Part shown: in pieces, positions 36,540 to 44,714 of the stretch
How positions within the stretch are numbered: the stretch's first letter is position 1
How the letters are laid out: each line of letters begins with the position of its first letter
Assembly (NCBI RefSeq): GCF_900101745.1
Contig: NZ_FNAD01000001.1
Coordinates: forward strand, 744,001 to 808,000
Reading direction: 5' to 3'
Length of the DNA: 64,000 bases
Origin: Glycomyces harbinensis
GTDB lineage: Bacteria; Actinomycetota; Actinomycetes; Mycobacteriales; Micromonosporaceae
The notes under the pieces: model-generated
Seen by the model: the letters and a program-made list of their open reading frames with translations, nothing else
What the model was told of the DNA's origin: nothing
The model's database searches: none
Made by a program: the position numbers and the translations under genes

Positions 36540-37252
36540 ACCTGGAGGTCCCGACCGCGGTGGCGGTCAGGGGACTCGACAAGTCCTTCGGGGCGCAGCA
36601 CGTGCTCCGGGGTGTGGACCTCGGCATCGCCCCCGGCGAGTTCGTCGCGCTGCTGGGCCGCTCCGGCTCGGGCAAGTCGACGCTCCTGCGGGTCCTCGCC
36701 GGGCTCGACACCGACTTCGACGGCGAGGCCGCCGTCCCGCGGCGGCGCGCCGTGGCCTTCCAGGACGCGCGGCTGCTGCCGTGGAAGCGGGTCCTGGACA
36801 ACGTCCTGCTCGGCCAGCGCGGCAGGGCCGCCCGGGCGAAGGGCCTGGAGACCTTGGACGAGGTCGGGCTGGCGGACAAGGCGAAGGCCTGGCCGCACAC
36901 GCTCTCGGGCGGCGAGGGCCAGCGGGCCGCGCTGGCGAGGGCGCTGGTGCGCGAACCGGAGCTGCTGCTGCTCGACGAGCCGTTCGGGGCCCTGGACGCC
37001 TTGACCCGCTTGAAGATGCACGCGCTGCTGCGCAAGCTCACCGCGGTGCACCGGCCCTCGGTCCTGCTGGTCACGCACGACGTCGAGGAGGCGATCGTGC
37101 TGGCCGACCGGGTGCTGGTGCTCACCGAGGGCCGCATCTCGCTCGACGCGCGCGTCGAGCTGCCCGAGCAGCGTCCGCGCCGCTCCCCGGAGTTCGCGGA
37201 CCTGCGCGACCGGCTCCTGGGCGAGCTGGGCGTCGGCGAATCCGAACGATGA
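36512..37252 (+). CDS. Sulfonate/sulfate-ester ABC transporter ATP-binding protein
   Basis: This is a 246-residue ATPase closely resembling the one at 30495. It has Walker A GRSGSGKST, Q loop AFQDARLLPW, signature LSGGEGQRAALARAL, Walker B LLLLDEPFGALDAL and switch LLVTHDVEEA. The GTG start at 36512, preceded by AGGGAGGG, lies within the end of the permease gene. The arylsulfatase gene follows after 19 bp. Confidence 0.94.
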   Translation: MATDLRSAVDLEVPTAVAVRGLDKSFGAQHVLRGVDLGIAPGEFVALLGRSGSGKSTLLRVLAGLDTDFDGEAAVPRRRAVAFQDARLLPWKRVLDNVLLGQRGRAARAKGLETLDEVGLADKAKAWPHTLSGGEGQRAALARALVREPELLLLDEPFGALDALTRLKMHALLRKLTAVHRPSVLLVTHDVEEAIVLADRVLVLTEGRISLDARVELPEQRPRRSPEFADLRDRLLGELGVGESER

Positions 37253-37271
37253 CGAAGGCAGGCACAAGAGC

Positions 37272-39587
37272 ATGAGCATTCCCGAGCACGCCCGCGGTTA
37301 CGAGGGCTTCGAGGGCGTCGTCGGACGCACCTCCGCGGAGTCGACGCCGTGGTGGCCCGACGAGCACTCGAACCCAGGGGCGCCGAACATCATCGTGGTG
37401 CTGCTGGACGACATGGGCTACAGCGACATCGGGCCGTTCGGGTCCGAGATCGACACGCCGAACCTGGACCGCCTCGCCGCCACGGGCGTGCGGCTGTCGA
37501 ACTACCACACGACGCCGGTCTGCTCCCCCGCCCGCGCGGCGCTGCTGACCGGGCTCAATCCGCACCGGGCCGGGTACGGGTCGGTGGCGAACTCGGACCC
37601 GGGCTACCCGGGGCTGCGCCTGGAGCTGGCCGACGACGTGCTGAGCCTTCCGGAGGCGCTGCGCGCCAACGGGTACGCGACGTACGCGGTCGGCAAATGG
37701 CACCTGGCGCGCGATTCGAACCTGGCGCCGGGGCGCACCCGCGACTCGTGGCCGCTCCAGCGCGGCTTCGACCGCTACTACGGGTCCCTGGAGGGCCTGA
37801 ACTCGTTCTTCCACCCCAACCAGATCACCGTCGACAACGACGCCTCCACAGTGGAGGAGTATCCGGACGGGTACTACCTGACCGACGACCTCACCGATCA
37901 GGCGGTCTCCTACATCAAGGCGCTGCGCGCGCACGACGGCGACAAGCCGTTCTTCCTGTACTTCGCGCACGTGGCGATGCACGGCCCGCACCAGGCCAAG
38001 GCCGAGGACATCGCCAAGTACCGCGGAAAGTACGGGCACGGCTGGGACGCGGTCCGCAAGGCGCGCTTCGCGAAGCAGCTGGCCGAGGGGATCTTCCCGG
38101 AGGGGACCGAGGCCGCGCCGCGCAACACCGAGCCCGGGTTCGACGCCCCCGAATGGGACTCGCTCAGTGCGGAGGAGCAGGACCGGTACGCCCGCTACAT
38201 GGAGGTGTACGCGGCGATGGTCGACAACGTCGACCAGTCGATCGGGCGCCTCCTCGACACCGTCGAGGCCCTGGGGGAACTGGATGACACGATCGTGGTG
38301 TTCACTTCGGACAACGGCGGGACCGCCGAGGGCGGGCCGGTCGGGACCCGGACCTACTTCTCGCAGTTCGTGCACCACCCCGTGCCCTCCGACTGGGACC
38401 GCGACGTCGCCCACGACCCCGCGCTCATCGGCTCCGAGCGGCTCGGCACGCACTACCCGAGAGGCTGGGGCCAGGCGTCGAACACGCCGTTCCGGTTCTA
38501 CAAGGGTCAGACGTTCGCGGGCGGGGTGCGCGTGCCGTTCCTCGTGTCCTGGCCCGCCGGGCTCGGGCGCGACGAGGACGACGACGGGGTGCGGCACCAG
38601 TACGGCTACGTCACCGACGTGTTCGCGACCCTGCTCGACCTCGCCGGGCTCGAGGCGCCCGCGGTCCGCGGCGGCCGCGAGGCCCAGGAGCGCGACGGCG
38701 TGAGCCTCGCGGAGGTGCTGCGCAAGAAGGACCTCGCGAGCCCGCACACCGAGCAGTACGCCGAGTTCGGCGGCCACCGCGGCTACTACAAGGACGGTTG
38801 GAAGCTCGTCACCCTCCACCGGCCGGGGACGCCGTTCACCGACGGCGAGTGGCAGCTGTACGACACGAGCACGGACCCGACCGAGCTGCACGACGTGGCG
38901 GCGCGGTTCCCCGAGACCGCGAAGGAACTGGCCGCGGCGTGGGAGGAGGCGGCCTGGCGCAACACGGTCTTCCCGCTCCAGAACGGCTTCGGCGCGAGGC
39001 GGCGGCCCTCCGAGGCGCGGCTGTCGCGCCCGGTCCGCATCCTGCCGGGCACGCCGGTCCTGGAGCGGTACCGCTCCGCGCAGCTCGTCCAGTACCGGTC
39101 CTTCACCGTGGACGCGGAACTGGCCGGCGACGGCGGCGACGGCGTGCTGGTGGCCCACGGCGATCCCCAGGGCGGCTACGTCCTCTACGTCGAGGACGGA
39201 CAGGTCCACTTCGGATTCAACCAGTTCGGACGGCCCGCGACGATCGCGGGCGACCTCCCGGCCGGGACGCGCCTGGTCCGGCTCCACGCCGCCGCGACAC
39301 CGCGGCTGCGCTGGGACTTCACCGTCTCGGTCGGCGCCGACGCCGCGTCGCTCGCACCCGTCGCGGAGCTGCCCGGGCGCTTCCAGCTCGTCGGCATGGC
39401 GCCGTGGACGGGCATCTCGATCGGCCGCGACGCCCGCGGCCCGGTCCTGTGGGACCTGCGCGAACGCCGCGGCCTGTTCCCGTTCAACGGCGAGCTGACC
39501 GCCGTCACCTACACCCCGGGGCCGCTCGCGTTCGGCCCCGAGGAGATCCGCGAGATCCAGCGCGAGGCCGAACTGGCCGCCGACTGA
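37272..39587 (+). CDS. Arylsulfatase (formylglycine-dependent sulfatase)
   Basis: This is a type I sulfatase of 771 residues that releases sulfate from organic sulfate esters. The metal-binding start is PNIIVVLLDDMGYSDIG. The motif CSPARAALLTG carries C84, the residue converted to formylglycine. HVAMHGPH and FTSDNGGTAEGG are further active-site segments. Residues after about 560 form a beta-rich C-terminal domain common to the PAS-type arylsulfatases. No signal peptide is visible, so the enzyme is probably cytoplasmic. It lies between the ATPase and binding-protein genes of the third importer, which suggests the importer takes up sulfate esters. Confidence 0.95.
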   Translation: MSIPEHARGYEGFEGVVGRTSAESTPWWPDEHSNPGAPNIIVVLLDDMGYSDIGPFGSEIDTPNLDRLAATGVRLSNYHTTPVCSPARAALLTGLNPHRAGYGSVANSDPGYPGLRLELADDVLSLPEALRANGYATYAVGKWHLARDSNLAPGRTRDSWPLQRGFDRYYGSLEGLNSFFHPNQITVDNDASTVEEYPDGYYLTDDLTDQAVSYIKALRAHDGDKPFFLYFAHVAMHGPHQAKAEDIAKYRGKYGHGWDAVRKARFAKQLAEGIFPEGTEAAPRNTEPGFDAPEWDSLSAEEQDRYARYMEVYAAMVDNVDQSIGRLLDTVEALGELDDTIVVFTSDNGGTAEGGPVGTRTYFSQFVHHPVPSDWDRDVAHDPALIGSERLGTHYPRGWGQASNTPFRFYKGQTFAGGVRVPFLVSWPAGLGRDEDDDGVRHQYGYVTDVFATLLDLAGLEAPAVRGGREAQERDGVSLAEVLRKKDLASPHTEQYAEFGGHRGYYKDGWKLVTLHRPGTPFTDGEWQLYDTSTDPTELHDVAARFPETAKELAAAWEEAAWRNTVFPLQNGFGARRRPSEARLSRPVRILPGTPVLERYRSAQLVQYRSFTVDAELAGDGGDGVLVAHGDPQGGYVLYVEDGQVHFGFNQFGRPATIAGDLPAGTRLVRLHAAATPRLRWDFTVSVGADAASLAPVAELPGRFQLVGMAPWTGISIGRDARGPVLWDLRERRGLFPFNGELTAVTYTPGPLAFGPEEIREIQREAELAAD

Positions 39588-39619
39588 CCCTGCACTCCGA
39601 TCCGAAAGGCACGACCGAC

Positions 39620-40603
39620 ATGACCACCCGCAGAACCCTTCTCGGCGTCACCGCCGCCGCCCCGCTCGCCGCGCTCGGCCTGGCCGCCTGCACCGGCGAC
39701 GGCGCCGCGGCAGGCTCGGCGACCCTGCGGGTCGGCGAGCTCGGCGCCGCCCCGGTCACCCAGGAGCTGTTCAAGGCGGCCGGGCTCGACCGGGACCTGC
39801 CTTACGCGATCGAATGGAAGCAGTTCGTCAACGCCGGACCCGAGTACATCGAGGCCGCGGGGGCCGACGCCGTGGACGTCGGCTTCACCGCCGACACACC
39901 GCTGATCTTCGCGGCCTCGAACGGCGTGGGCCTCAAGGCGATCGCCGTCGCCACGGTGACCGACCCCGAGGCCTCGGGCAACGCGATCCTCGCCGGGCCG
40001 GGCACCGGCATCGCGTCCGTCGAGGACCTCCAGGGCCGCAAGGTGTCCTTCCAGGAGGGCACCATCACGCAGTACCACGTGGTCAAGGCCCTCGAATCGG
40101 TCGGCCTCACACTCGAGGACATCGAACCGGTCAACCTGCCGGTGGTGGACGCGAACACGGCGCTCACCAACGGGGAGGTCGACGCCGTCGCGACCCTCGG
40201 CATCTACTGGACCCAGGCCGAGGCCGCCGGCGCCGAGCTCATCGCCACCGGCGCCGGATTCATCCCCGGCAACAGCCTCCTGTCGGCGCGCACCGCCGTC
40301 ATCGACGACGAGGCCTACACCGACGCGCTCACCGACTTCGTCGACCGCTACGCCCGGGCCCAGCAGTGGCGCTACGACAACGTCGGCGAATGGTCCGAGA
40401 TCTACGCCGGGCTCACCGGCCTGGACACCGGGCTCATCGAGACCACCGAGAACCGCGCGCCCGTCACCCTCGGCCCGGTCACCGAGGAGGTCATCGCCGA
40501 GCAGCAGGACCAGGTCGACGTGTACACCGCGCTCGGCATCATCGGCGAACTCGACGCGGCCGACCAGTTCGACGACGCCTTCAGCGGCGCCTTCGAGGCG
40601 TAG
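39620..40603 (+). CDS. ABC transporter substrate-binding lipoprotein of third importer
   Basis: This is a 327-residue SsuA/TauA-like binding protein. The signal peptide TRRTLLGVTAAAPLAALGLAAC ends in a lipobox near residue 24. Segments such as GADAVDVGFTADTPLIFAA, KVSFQEGTITQYHVVKALESVGL and TNGEVDAVATLGIYW match the family. The ATG at 39620 follows GAAAGG. It works with the permease and ATPase at 35718-37252, probably for sulfate esters given the linked sulfatase. Confidence 0.92.
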   Translation: MTTRRTLLGVTAAAPLAALGLAACTGDGAAAGSATLRVGELGAAPVTQELFKAAGLDRDLPYAIEWKQFVNAGPEYIEAAGADAVDVGFTADTPLIFAASNGVGLKAIAVATVTDPEASGNAILAGPGTGIASVEDLQGRKVSFQEGTITQYHVVKALESVGLTLEDIEPVNLPVVDANTALTNGEVDAVATLGIYWTQAEAAGAELIATGAGFIPGNSLLSARTAVIDDEAYTDALTDFVDRYARAQQWRYDNVGEWSEIYAGLTGLDTGLIETTENRAPVTLGPVTEEVIAEQQDQVDVYTALGIIGELDAADQFDDAFSGAFEA

Positions 40604-40637
40604 CGCCATGGGACGCGAAGCGTCACCGCCATAGACG

Positions 40638-40684
40638 GTCGGCGGCGGGGTTCCCGATCAGCTCGCGGGATCCCCGCCGCCGAC
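40638..40684 (+). terminator. Hairpin after third sulfur transporter operon
   Basis: A perfect 13-bp stem (40638-40650 with 40672-40684) encloses a smaller internal stem (TCCCG with CGGGA). It lies between the binding-protein gene and the rhodanese gene, ending 33 bp before the latter. It may end the operon or reduce read-through into the rhodanese gene. Confidence 0.65.
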
Positions 40685-40717
40685 GCCACCGCCCGAGAGA
40701 TCCATTGAGGAGTCATC

Positions 40718-41251
40718 ATGTCCGTCGCATCGAAGTCCTATGTCGACCCTGAGGCCGCCAGGCAGCTGGTCGAGGAGCACCAGGCGATCCTGGTCGACGT
40801 CCGCACGCCCGGCGAGTTCGCGACCGAGCGCGTCGCGGGCTCGCGCAACATCCCGCTGTCCGTGGTCGGGGCCGCCCAGGGCGCGCTCGCCGAGGCCGGG
40901 AGCCCGGTGGTCCTGGTGTGCGCCTCCGGAGTGCGCGCCGGTCAGGCCAAGGACCTCCTCGGCGAGGGGAGCGGCGTGCCGGTCCACATCCTCGAAGGGG
41001 GCCTGACCGCCTGGAAGCAGGCCGGTGCCCCGGTCGAGTCCTCCGGGCGCAGGGTCTGGGGCATGGAACGCCAGGTCCGGTTGGCGGCGGGAAGCCTCGT
41101 CATCGCCTTCGTGGCGCTGAGCCTCGCGTGGGAGCCGCTGAAGTGGCTCGGCGCATTGATCGGCGCGGGCCTGGTCTTCGCGGCCGTGTCGAACACCTGC
41201 GCCATGGCACGGGTGCTGGCGTTCCTGCCTTGGAACCGCCGCGCGGCCTGA
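40718..41251 (+). CDS. Rhodanese domain membrane protein (YgaP-like)
   Basis: This is a 177-residue protein with an N-terminal rhodanese domain. The active-site cysteine is C68 in VLVCASGVRAGQA, with ILVDVRTPGEFATERVAGSRNIPL before it. Residues about 125-160 form two hydrophobic helices with NTCAMARVLAFLPWN, the DUF2892 region found in YgaP. It transfers sulfane sulfur at the membrane. The ATG follows TGAGGAG. It closes the sulfur block and probably handles sulfur released by the enzymes upstream. Confidence 0.93.
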   Translation: MSVASKSYVDPEAARQLVEEHQAILVDVRTPGEFATERVAGSRNIPLSVVGAAQGALAEAGSPVVLVCASGVRAGQAKDLLGEGSGVPVHILEGGLTAWKQAGAPVESSGRRVWGMERQVRLAAGSLVIAFVALSLAWEPLKWLGALIGAGLVFAAVSNTCAMARVLAFLPWNRRAA

Positions 41252-41367
41252 CCACGGGAACACCGACCCGGCCGGTTCCGGTCTAAACTCATACTCCGCC
41301 GACGACGGCCGGGTCCCTCCCCGAGCCGCCGTCGTGGTGCCCGCACGACTTGAGACCGGAAACCCCT

Positions 41368-42069
41368 ATGCCCCGCAACACCAAGCGTCGCCGCAGACCG
41401 GATGCCGCCCCCTTCGACCTCCGCCGCGAGGCCGCCCTCTCGATCCTCCCTCCCGCCGTCGCGGGGACCGCTACGGCGGCCGTTTTCGGCCTCGTCTACT
41501 TCTGGGACCCGCTGCCCGCATGGGCGGGCGTCATCGTCCTCGCCGCCGTCGCCGCCTTGGCCGTGTCCGTCATCGGCTCGATCGCGATGTGCTTCCTCGG
41601 CCGGTCGCGTCGACTCTGGAAGGCCGCCGTCGTCTTCCCCGTCGCGATCATCGTCGGTGCCATCGTGCTCGTACCGGCGTTCGAGCGATTCGCCCTCGTG
41701 CACCACGGCGTCGACACCGAGTGCGTGGTCACCGCGAAGCACGACTTCGTCAAGACGATCGACGGCGAGGAGGAGCCGATGACCGCCCACGACCTCCTGT
41801 GCCGCGGCCAGGAGCCGGTGTCGATCGACACCGACCGCGACGAGCAGCTGGAGCTGAGCGAGGTCCGGATCGTGGTCTTCGACCCGCTCGGCCGGGTCGA
41901 CCCGGACTTCGGCGATCCGAGTGCCGCCGAAGGCCTGAGCTTCGTGCTGCTCTCGGTGCTGTTCCTCTCCGGCGGCGTCGCCGCCCGGCTCTTCCTCGTC
42001 GACGACGGCACGATCGTCGATGCCGTGAGCGCCGGACTCGGCCGGCTCGGTCGACGTCTCGCGGCCTGA
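41368..42069 (+). CDS. Hypothetical four-helix membrane protein
   Basis: I recognise no family. The 233-residue protein has four predicted membrane helices, near residues 27-48, 52-80, 86-108 and 192-215. A soluble domain of about 80 residues lies between helices 3 and 4; it holds two cysteines (ECVV and LLCRG) and is acidic. The N terminus is basic (RNTKRRRRPD). The start is ATG 41368; a TTG at 41350 is possible. A TAAACT -10-like box at 41284 suggests its own promoter. It lies between the sulfur block and a HAD hydrolase with no shared role apparent. Confidence 0.7.
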   Translation: MPRNTKRRRRPDAAPFDLRREAALSILPPAVAGTATAAVFGLVYFWDPLPAWAGVIVLAAVAALAVSVIGSIAMCFLGRSRRLWKAAVVFPVAIIVGAIVLVPAFERFALVHHGVDTECVVTAKHDFVKTIDGEEEPMTAHDLLCRGQEPVSIDTDRDEQLELSEVRIVVFDPLGRVDPDFGDPSAAEGLSFVLLSVLFLSGGVAARLFLVDDGTIVDAVSAGLGRLGRRLAA

Positions 42070-42161
42070 ACAGGGCCGTCACCGGTGCTCGTTGCGGCAC
42101 TGGATGTGGAGCGTCGTGTACGGGTCGCGGCCGTCGGGCACCGCTGTCCGGGCCGCCGGGC

Positions 42162-42179
42162 CGCGGCGTTCACGCCGCG
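42162..42179 (+). terminator. Terminator-like hairpin after membrane protein
   Basis: A 7-bp GC stem (42162-42168 with 42173-42179) with a TTCA loop lies 92 bp past the stop. The rest of the 216-bp gap holds a possible promoter for the next gene (TAGGGT at 42229-42234). Confidence 0.4.
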
Positions 42180-42285
42180 TCGGCTGTGAGGTCGGACCGT
42201 ATTCCTCGCCTGTTCACACGGGTCACGTTAGGGTTGCGGCGGCGCCGCGGGGCGCCACCGCAAGCCGCTGAACGAGAGGGCCGCC

Positions 42286-43014
42286 GTGATCTACAGCCTG
42301 TTCGACTCCACCGTCGCCTACCGGCCGACCGAGGCCGAGCAGGCCGAGCCGGTCCCGCCGGTCGAAGCGGTCCTGTTCGACTTCAGCAACACCATCTTCA
42401 AGCTCATCGACGTCGCCACCTGGCTGCGCCGCGTCGAATCGGCCACCGGCCGCCCGCTCGACGGCGAACTCCTGGAGAAGACCGCCGAGCAGCTCGGCGA
42501 GGCCTACCGCATCCCCGAGGTCGCCCAGGCCCAGATCGGGCGCGACGAGTCGGCCGAGAAGCACCGGACCGCCCTGTTCGAGTGGTTCCGCCACGTCGAC
42601 TACCTCCAGGGCGCCGAGGGCGCCGCGTACGACCTCATCGCGGCCCCCGACGCGTGGGTGCCCTACCCCGACACCGAGCCGCTCCTGCGCGAACTGCGCC
42701 GCCGCGGGATCAAGACCGGGATCGTCTCCGACTTCCCCTGGGACGTCGGCGTCCACATGGAGCACTTCGGCCTCGCCGACCTCATCGACGTGCGCGTCGT
42801 CTCCTACCAGTACGGGACCGAGAAGCCCGACCCCGTCCTGTTCCGCGCCGCGTGCGACGAGCTCGGCGTCGACCCGCGCCGCACCCTCATGGTCGGCGAC
42901 AACCCGGCCAAGGACGGCGGCGGCGCCGCCTGCGGCCTGCGCGCCTACATCCTCCCCGGCGAGGCCCGGACCGGCGAGCGCGGCCTCGCGCACGTCCTCG
43001 GCTTCCTCGACTGA
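42286..43014 (+). CDS. HAD-family hydrolase
   Basis: This is a 242-residue haloacid-dehalogenase superfamily enzyme. Motif I is LFDFSNTIF, with the nucleophile D32, but S34 replaces the usual second aspartate. Motif II is GIVSDF, motif III has the lysine in YGTEKPDP, and motif IV is MVGDNPAKDGGGA. The missing second aspartate normally acts as acid/base in phosphatases, so the reaction may differ from a simple phosphatase. The GTG start follows GAGAGGG. It stands alone between unrelated genes. Confidence 0.88.
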   Translation: MIYSLFDSTVAYRPTEAEQAEPVPPVEAVLFDFSNTIFKLIDVATWLRRVESATGRPLDGELLEKTAEQLGEAYRIPEVAQAQIGRDESAEKHRTALFEWFRHVDYLQGAEGAAYDLIAAPDAWVPYPDTEPLLRELRRRGIKTGIVSDFPWDVGVHMEHFGLADLIDVRVVSYQYGTEKPDPVLFRAACDELGVDPRRTLMVGDNPAKDGGGAACGLRAYILPGEARTGERGLAHVLGFLD

Positions 43015-43055
43015 GGCACGGGCCCGACCGAGTCGGGACCGCTTCGGACGAAGAC

Positions 43056-43086
43056 TTGACCTGGAGTGCACTCCAAGTCCTAGCCT
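43056..43086 (+). promoter_or_regulatory. MerR-type promoter of SDR gene
   Basis: TTGACC (43056-43061) and TAGCCT (43081-43086) are 19 bp apart, the long spacing used by MerR-family activators. The spacer holds a perfect palindrome, TGGAGTGCACTCCA (43062-43075). The ATG of the SDR gene begins 7 nt after the -10, implying a leaderless message. Confidence 0.72.
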
Positions 43087-43092
43087 CGGGTC

Positions 43093-44031
43093 ATGAGCGA
43101 ACTCCAGCACCCGATCAACTCGGGCTTCAACGCCCGTTCCACCGCAACCGAAGTCGTCGAGGGCATCGACCTCAAGGGACGCACGGCCGTCGTGACGGGC
43201 GGCTACTCGGGCATCGGCCTCGAGACGACGCGCGCCCTCGCGCGAGCGGGCGCCCGCGTCGTCGTCCCGGCGCGGCGGCCCGAACTGGCCGCCGCGAACC
43301 TCGCCGGCATCGACGGCGCCGAAGCGGACGACCTCGACCTGTCCGACCTCGACAGCGTGCGCGCCTTCGCCGACCGCTGGCTCGCCACCGGCGAGCACAT
43401 CGACGTCCTCGTCAACAGCGCCGGGGTCATGGCCTGCCCGGAGACGCGCACCGGCCCGGGCTGGGAGCTCCAGTTCGCGACCAACCACCTCGGCCACTTC
43501 GCGCTGGTCAACCGCCTGCGGCCCGTCCTCGACGGCGCCCGCGTCGTCTCGGTCTCCTCCGGCGGGCACGGCAACTCCCCGATCCGCTGGGACGACCCGC
43601 ACTTCGAGCAGGGCTACGACCGCTGGCTCGCTTACGGCCAGTCGAAGACGGCGAACGTGCTCTTCGCCGTCGAACTCGACCGGCTCGGGCAGTCCTCCGG
43701 GCTGCGGGCGTTCGCGCTGCACCCCGGGGCGATCCTCACCCCGCTGCAACGCCACATCCCCGAGGCCGAGCAGCGGGAGATGGGCTGGATGGACGAGGAC
43801 GGCAACCCGCCGGACTACTTCAAGAACACCGAGCAGGGCGCGGCCACGCAGACCTGGGCGGCCACGTCGCCGCAGCTCGACGGGCTCGGCGGGGTCTACC
43901 TGGAGGACTGCGAGATCGCCGAGGTGTCCGCCGAGGGGCCGGGCGTCAGGGCGTACGCGGTCGACGCGGCCGAGGCCGAGCGGCTGTGGGCCTATTCGGC
44001 CGAGCTCACCGGAGTGAGCGCCTTCGCCTGA
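43093..44031 (+). CDS. Short-chain dehydrogenase/reductase (retinol dehydrogenase-like)
   Basis: This is a 312-residue NAD(P)-dependent SDR. The cofactor motif is TGGYSGIG near residue 37, NSAG follows near 114, and the catalytic tyrosine and lysine are in AYGQSKTAN, with SVSSGGHG as the serine region. The C-terminal part with LHPGAILTPLQRH is typical of the WWOX/retinol dehydrogenase-like SDR branch. Its promoter has MerR-type geometry, but no MerR gene is nearby. The substrate is unknown; induction by electrophiles would fit such promoters. Confidence 0.92.
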   Translation: MSELQHPINSGFNARSTATEVVEGIDLKGRTAVVTGGYSGIGLETTRALARAGARVVVPARRPELAAANLAGIDGAEADDLDLSDLDSVRAFADRWLATGEHIDVLVNSAGVMACPETRTGPGWELQFATNHLGHFALVNRLRPVLDGARVVSVSSGGHGNSPIRWDDPHFEQGYDRWLAYGQSKTANVLFAVELDRLGQSSGLRAFALHPGAILTPLQRHIPEAEQREMGWMDEDGNPPDYFKNTEQGAATQTWAATSPQLDGLGGVYLEDCEIAEVSAEGPGVRAYAVDAAEAERLWAYSAELTGVSAFA

Positions 44032-44047
44032 GGTACCGGCGAACGGG

Positions 44048-44641
44048 TCATGAGTTCCGGCCTTTGGGCTTGGCGCGCAAGTGGGCCCGTTCGCCCTGGC
44101 TGCCGAAGAGGCTGAGGAATTCGACCGGCTCGTCGCCCGCGCGCCCGAACCAGTGGGGCGTGCGGGTGTCGAACTCGGCGGCCTCGCCGGGCTTCATGAC
44201 GAAGTCGTGCTCCCCCAGGACGACCCGCAGCCGTCCGTTGAGGACGTACATCCACTCGTAGCCCTCGTGGGTCTGCGGGTTCGGCTCCTGCCGGGGGCCG
44301 GCCGGGATGATGAGCTTGTACGCCTGGACGCCGCCGGGGTGGCGGGTGAGCGGCAGGTGGATCATGCCGTGGCGGGTGACCGGGCGCATGTGGATGCGGG
44401 GGTCGCCGGTGGGCGGGGCGCCGACGAGGTCGTCGAGGGTCACGCCGTGGGCCTTCGCCAGCGGCAGCAGGAGTTCCAGGGTCGGTTTGCGCGCGCCCGA
44501 CTCCAGGCGCGAGAGCGTGCTCACCGAGATCCCGGTGCGGGCCGAGAGGTCGGCGAGCGTCGCGTCCCGCTCCTTGCGCAGCGCCCGCAGCCGCGGCCCG
44601 ACCGTGTCGAGCGTCTGGTCCGTGTCCTCGTCCATGGTCAT
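44048..44641 (-). CDS. XRE-family regulator with cupin domain
   Basis: This is a 197-residue regulator. Residues about 12-66 form an XRE helix-turn-helix (LRALRKERDATLADLSARTGISVSTLSRLESGARKPTL). Residues about 105-185 form a cupin (QTHEGYEWMYVLNGRLRVVLGEHDFVMKPGEAAEFDTRTPHWFG). This HTH-cupin architecture senses small ligands. The ATG at 44641 (or 44635) has no ribosome site, and the TTGCC repeats lie right upstream. It is divergent from the thioredoxin-reductase-like gene and probably controls it. Confidence 0.92.
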   Translation of the reverse strand: MTMDEDTDQTLDTVGPRLRALRKERDATLADLSARTGISVSTLSRLESGARKPTLELLLPLAKAHGVTLDDLVGAPPTGDPRIHMRPVTRHGMIHLPLTRHPGGVQAYKLIIPAGPRQEPNPQTHEGYEWMYVLNGRLRVVLGEHDFVMKPGEAAEFDTRTPHWFGRAGDEPVEFLSLFGSQGERAHLRAKPKGRNS

Positions 44642-44644
44642 ATT

Positions 44645-44671
44645 TTGCCATATCGGCAAGAAAGTTTGCCA
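44645..44671. promoter_or_regulatory. Candidate operator of XRE-cupin regulator
   Basis: TTGCC-ATATC-GGCAA (44645-44659) is a perfect inverted repeat, followed by a further TTTGCCA (44665-44671). It lies in the 73-bp gap between the two divergent genes and abuts the regulator start. Confidence 0.6.
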
Positions 44672-44714
44672 GTTTCGCGGGCCTCGTTCTACGGTCGACG
44701 CGGAGGTAACCGAT

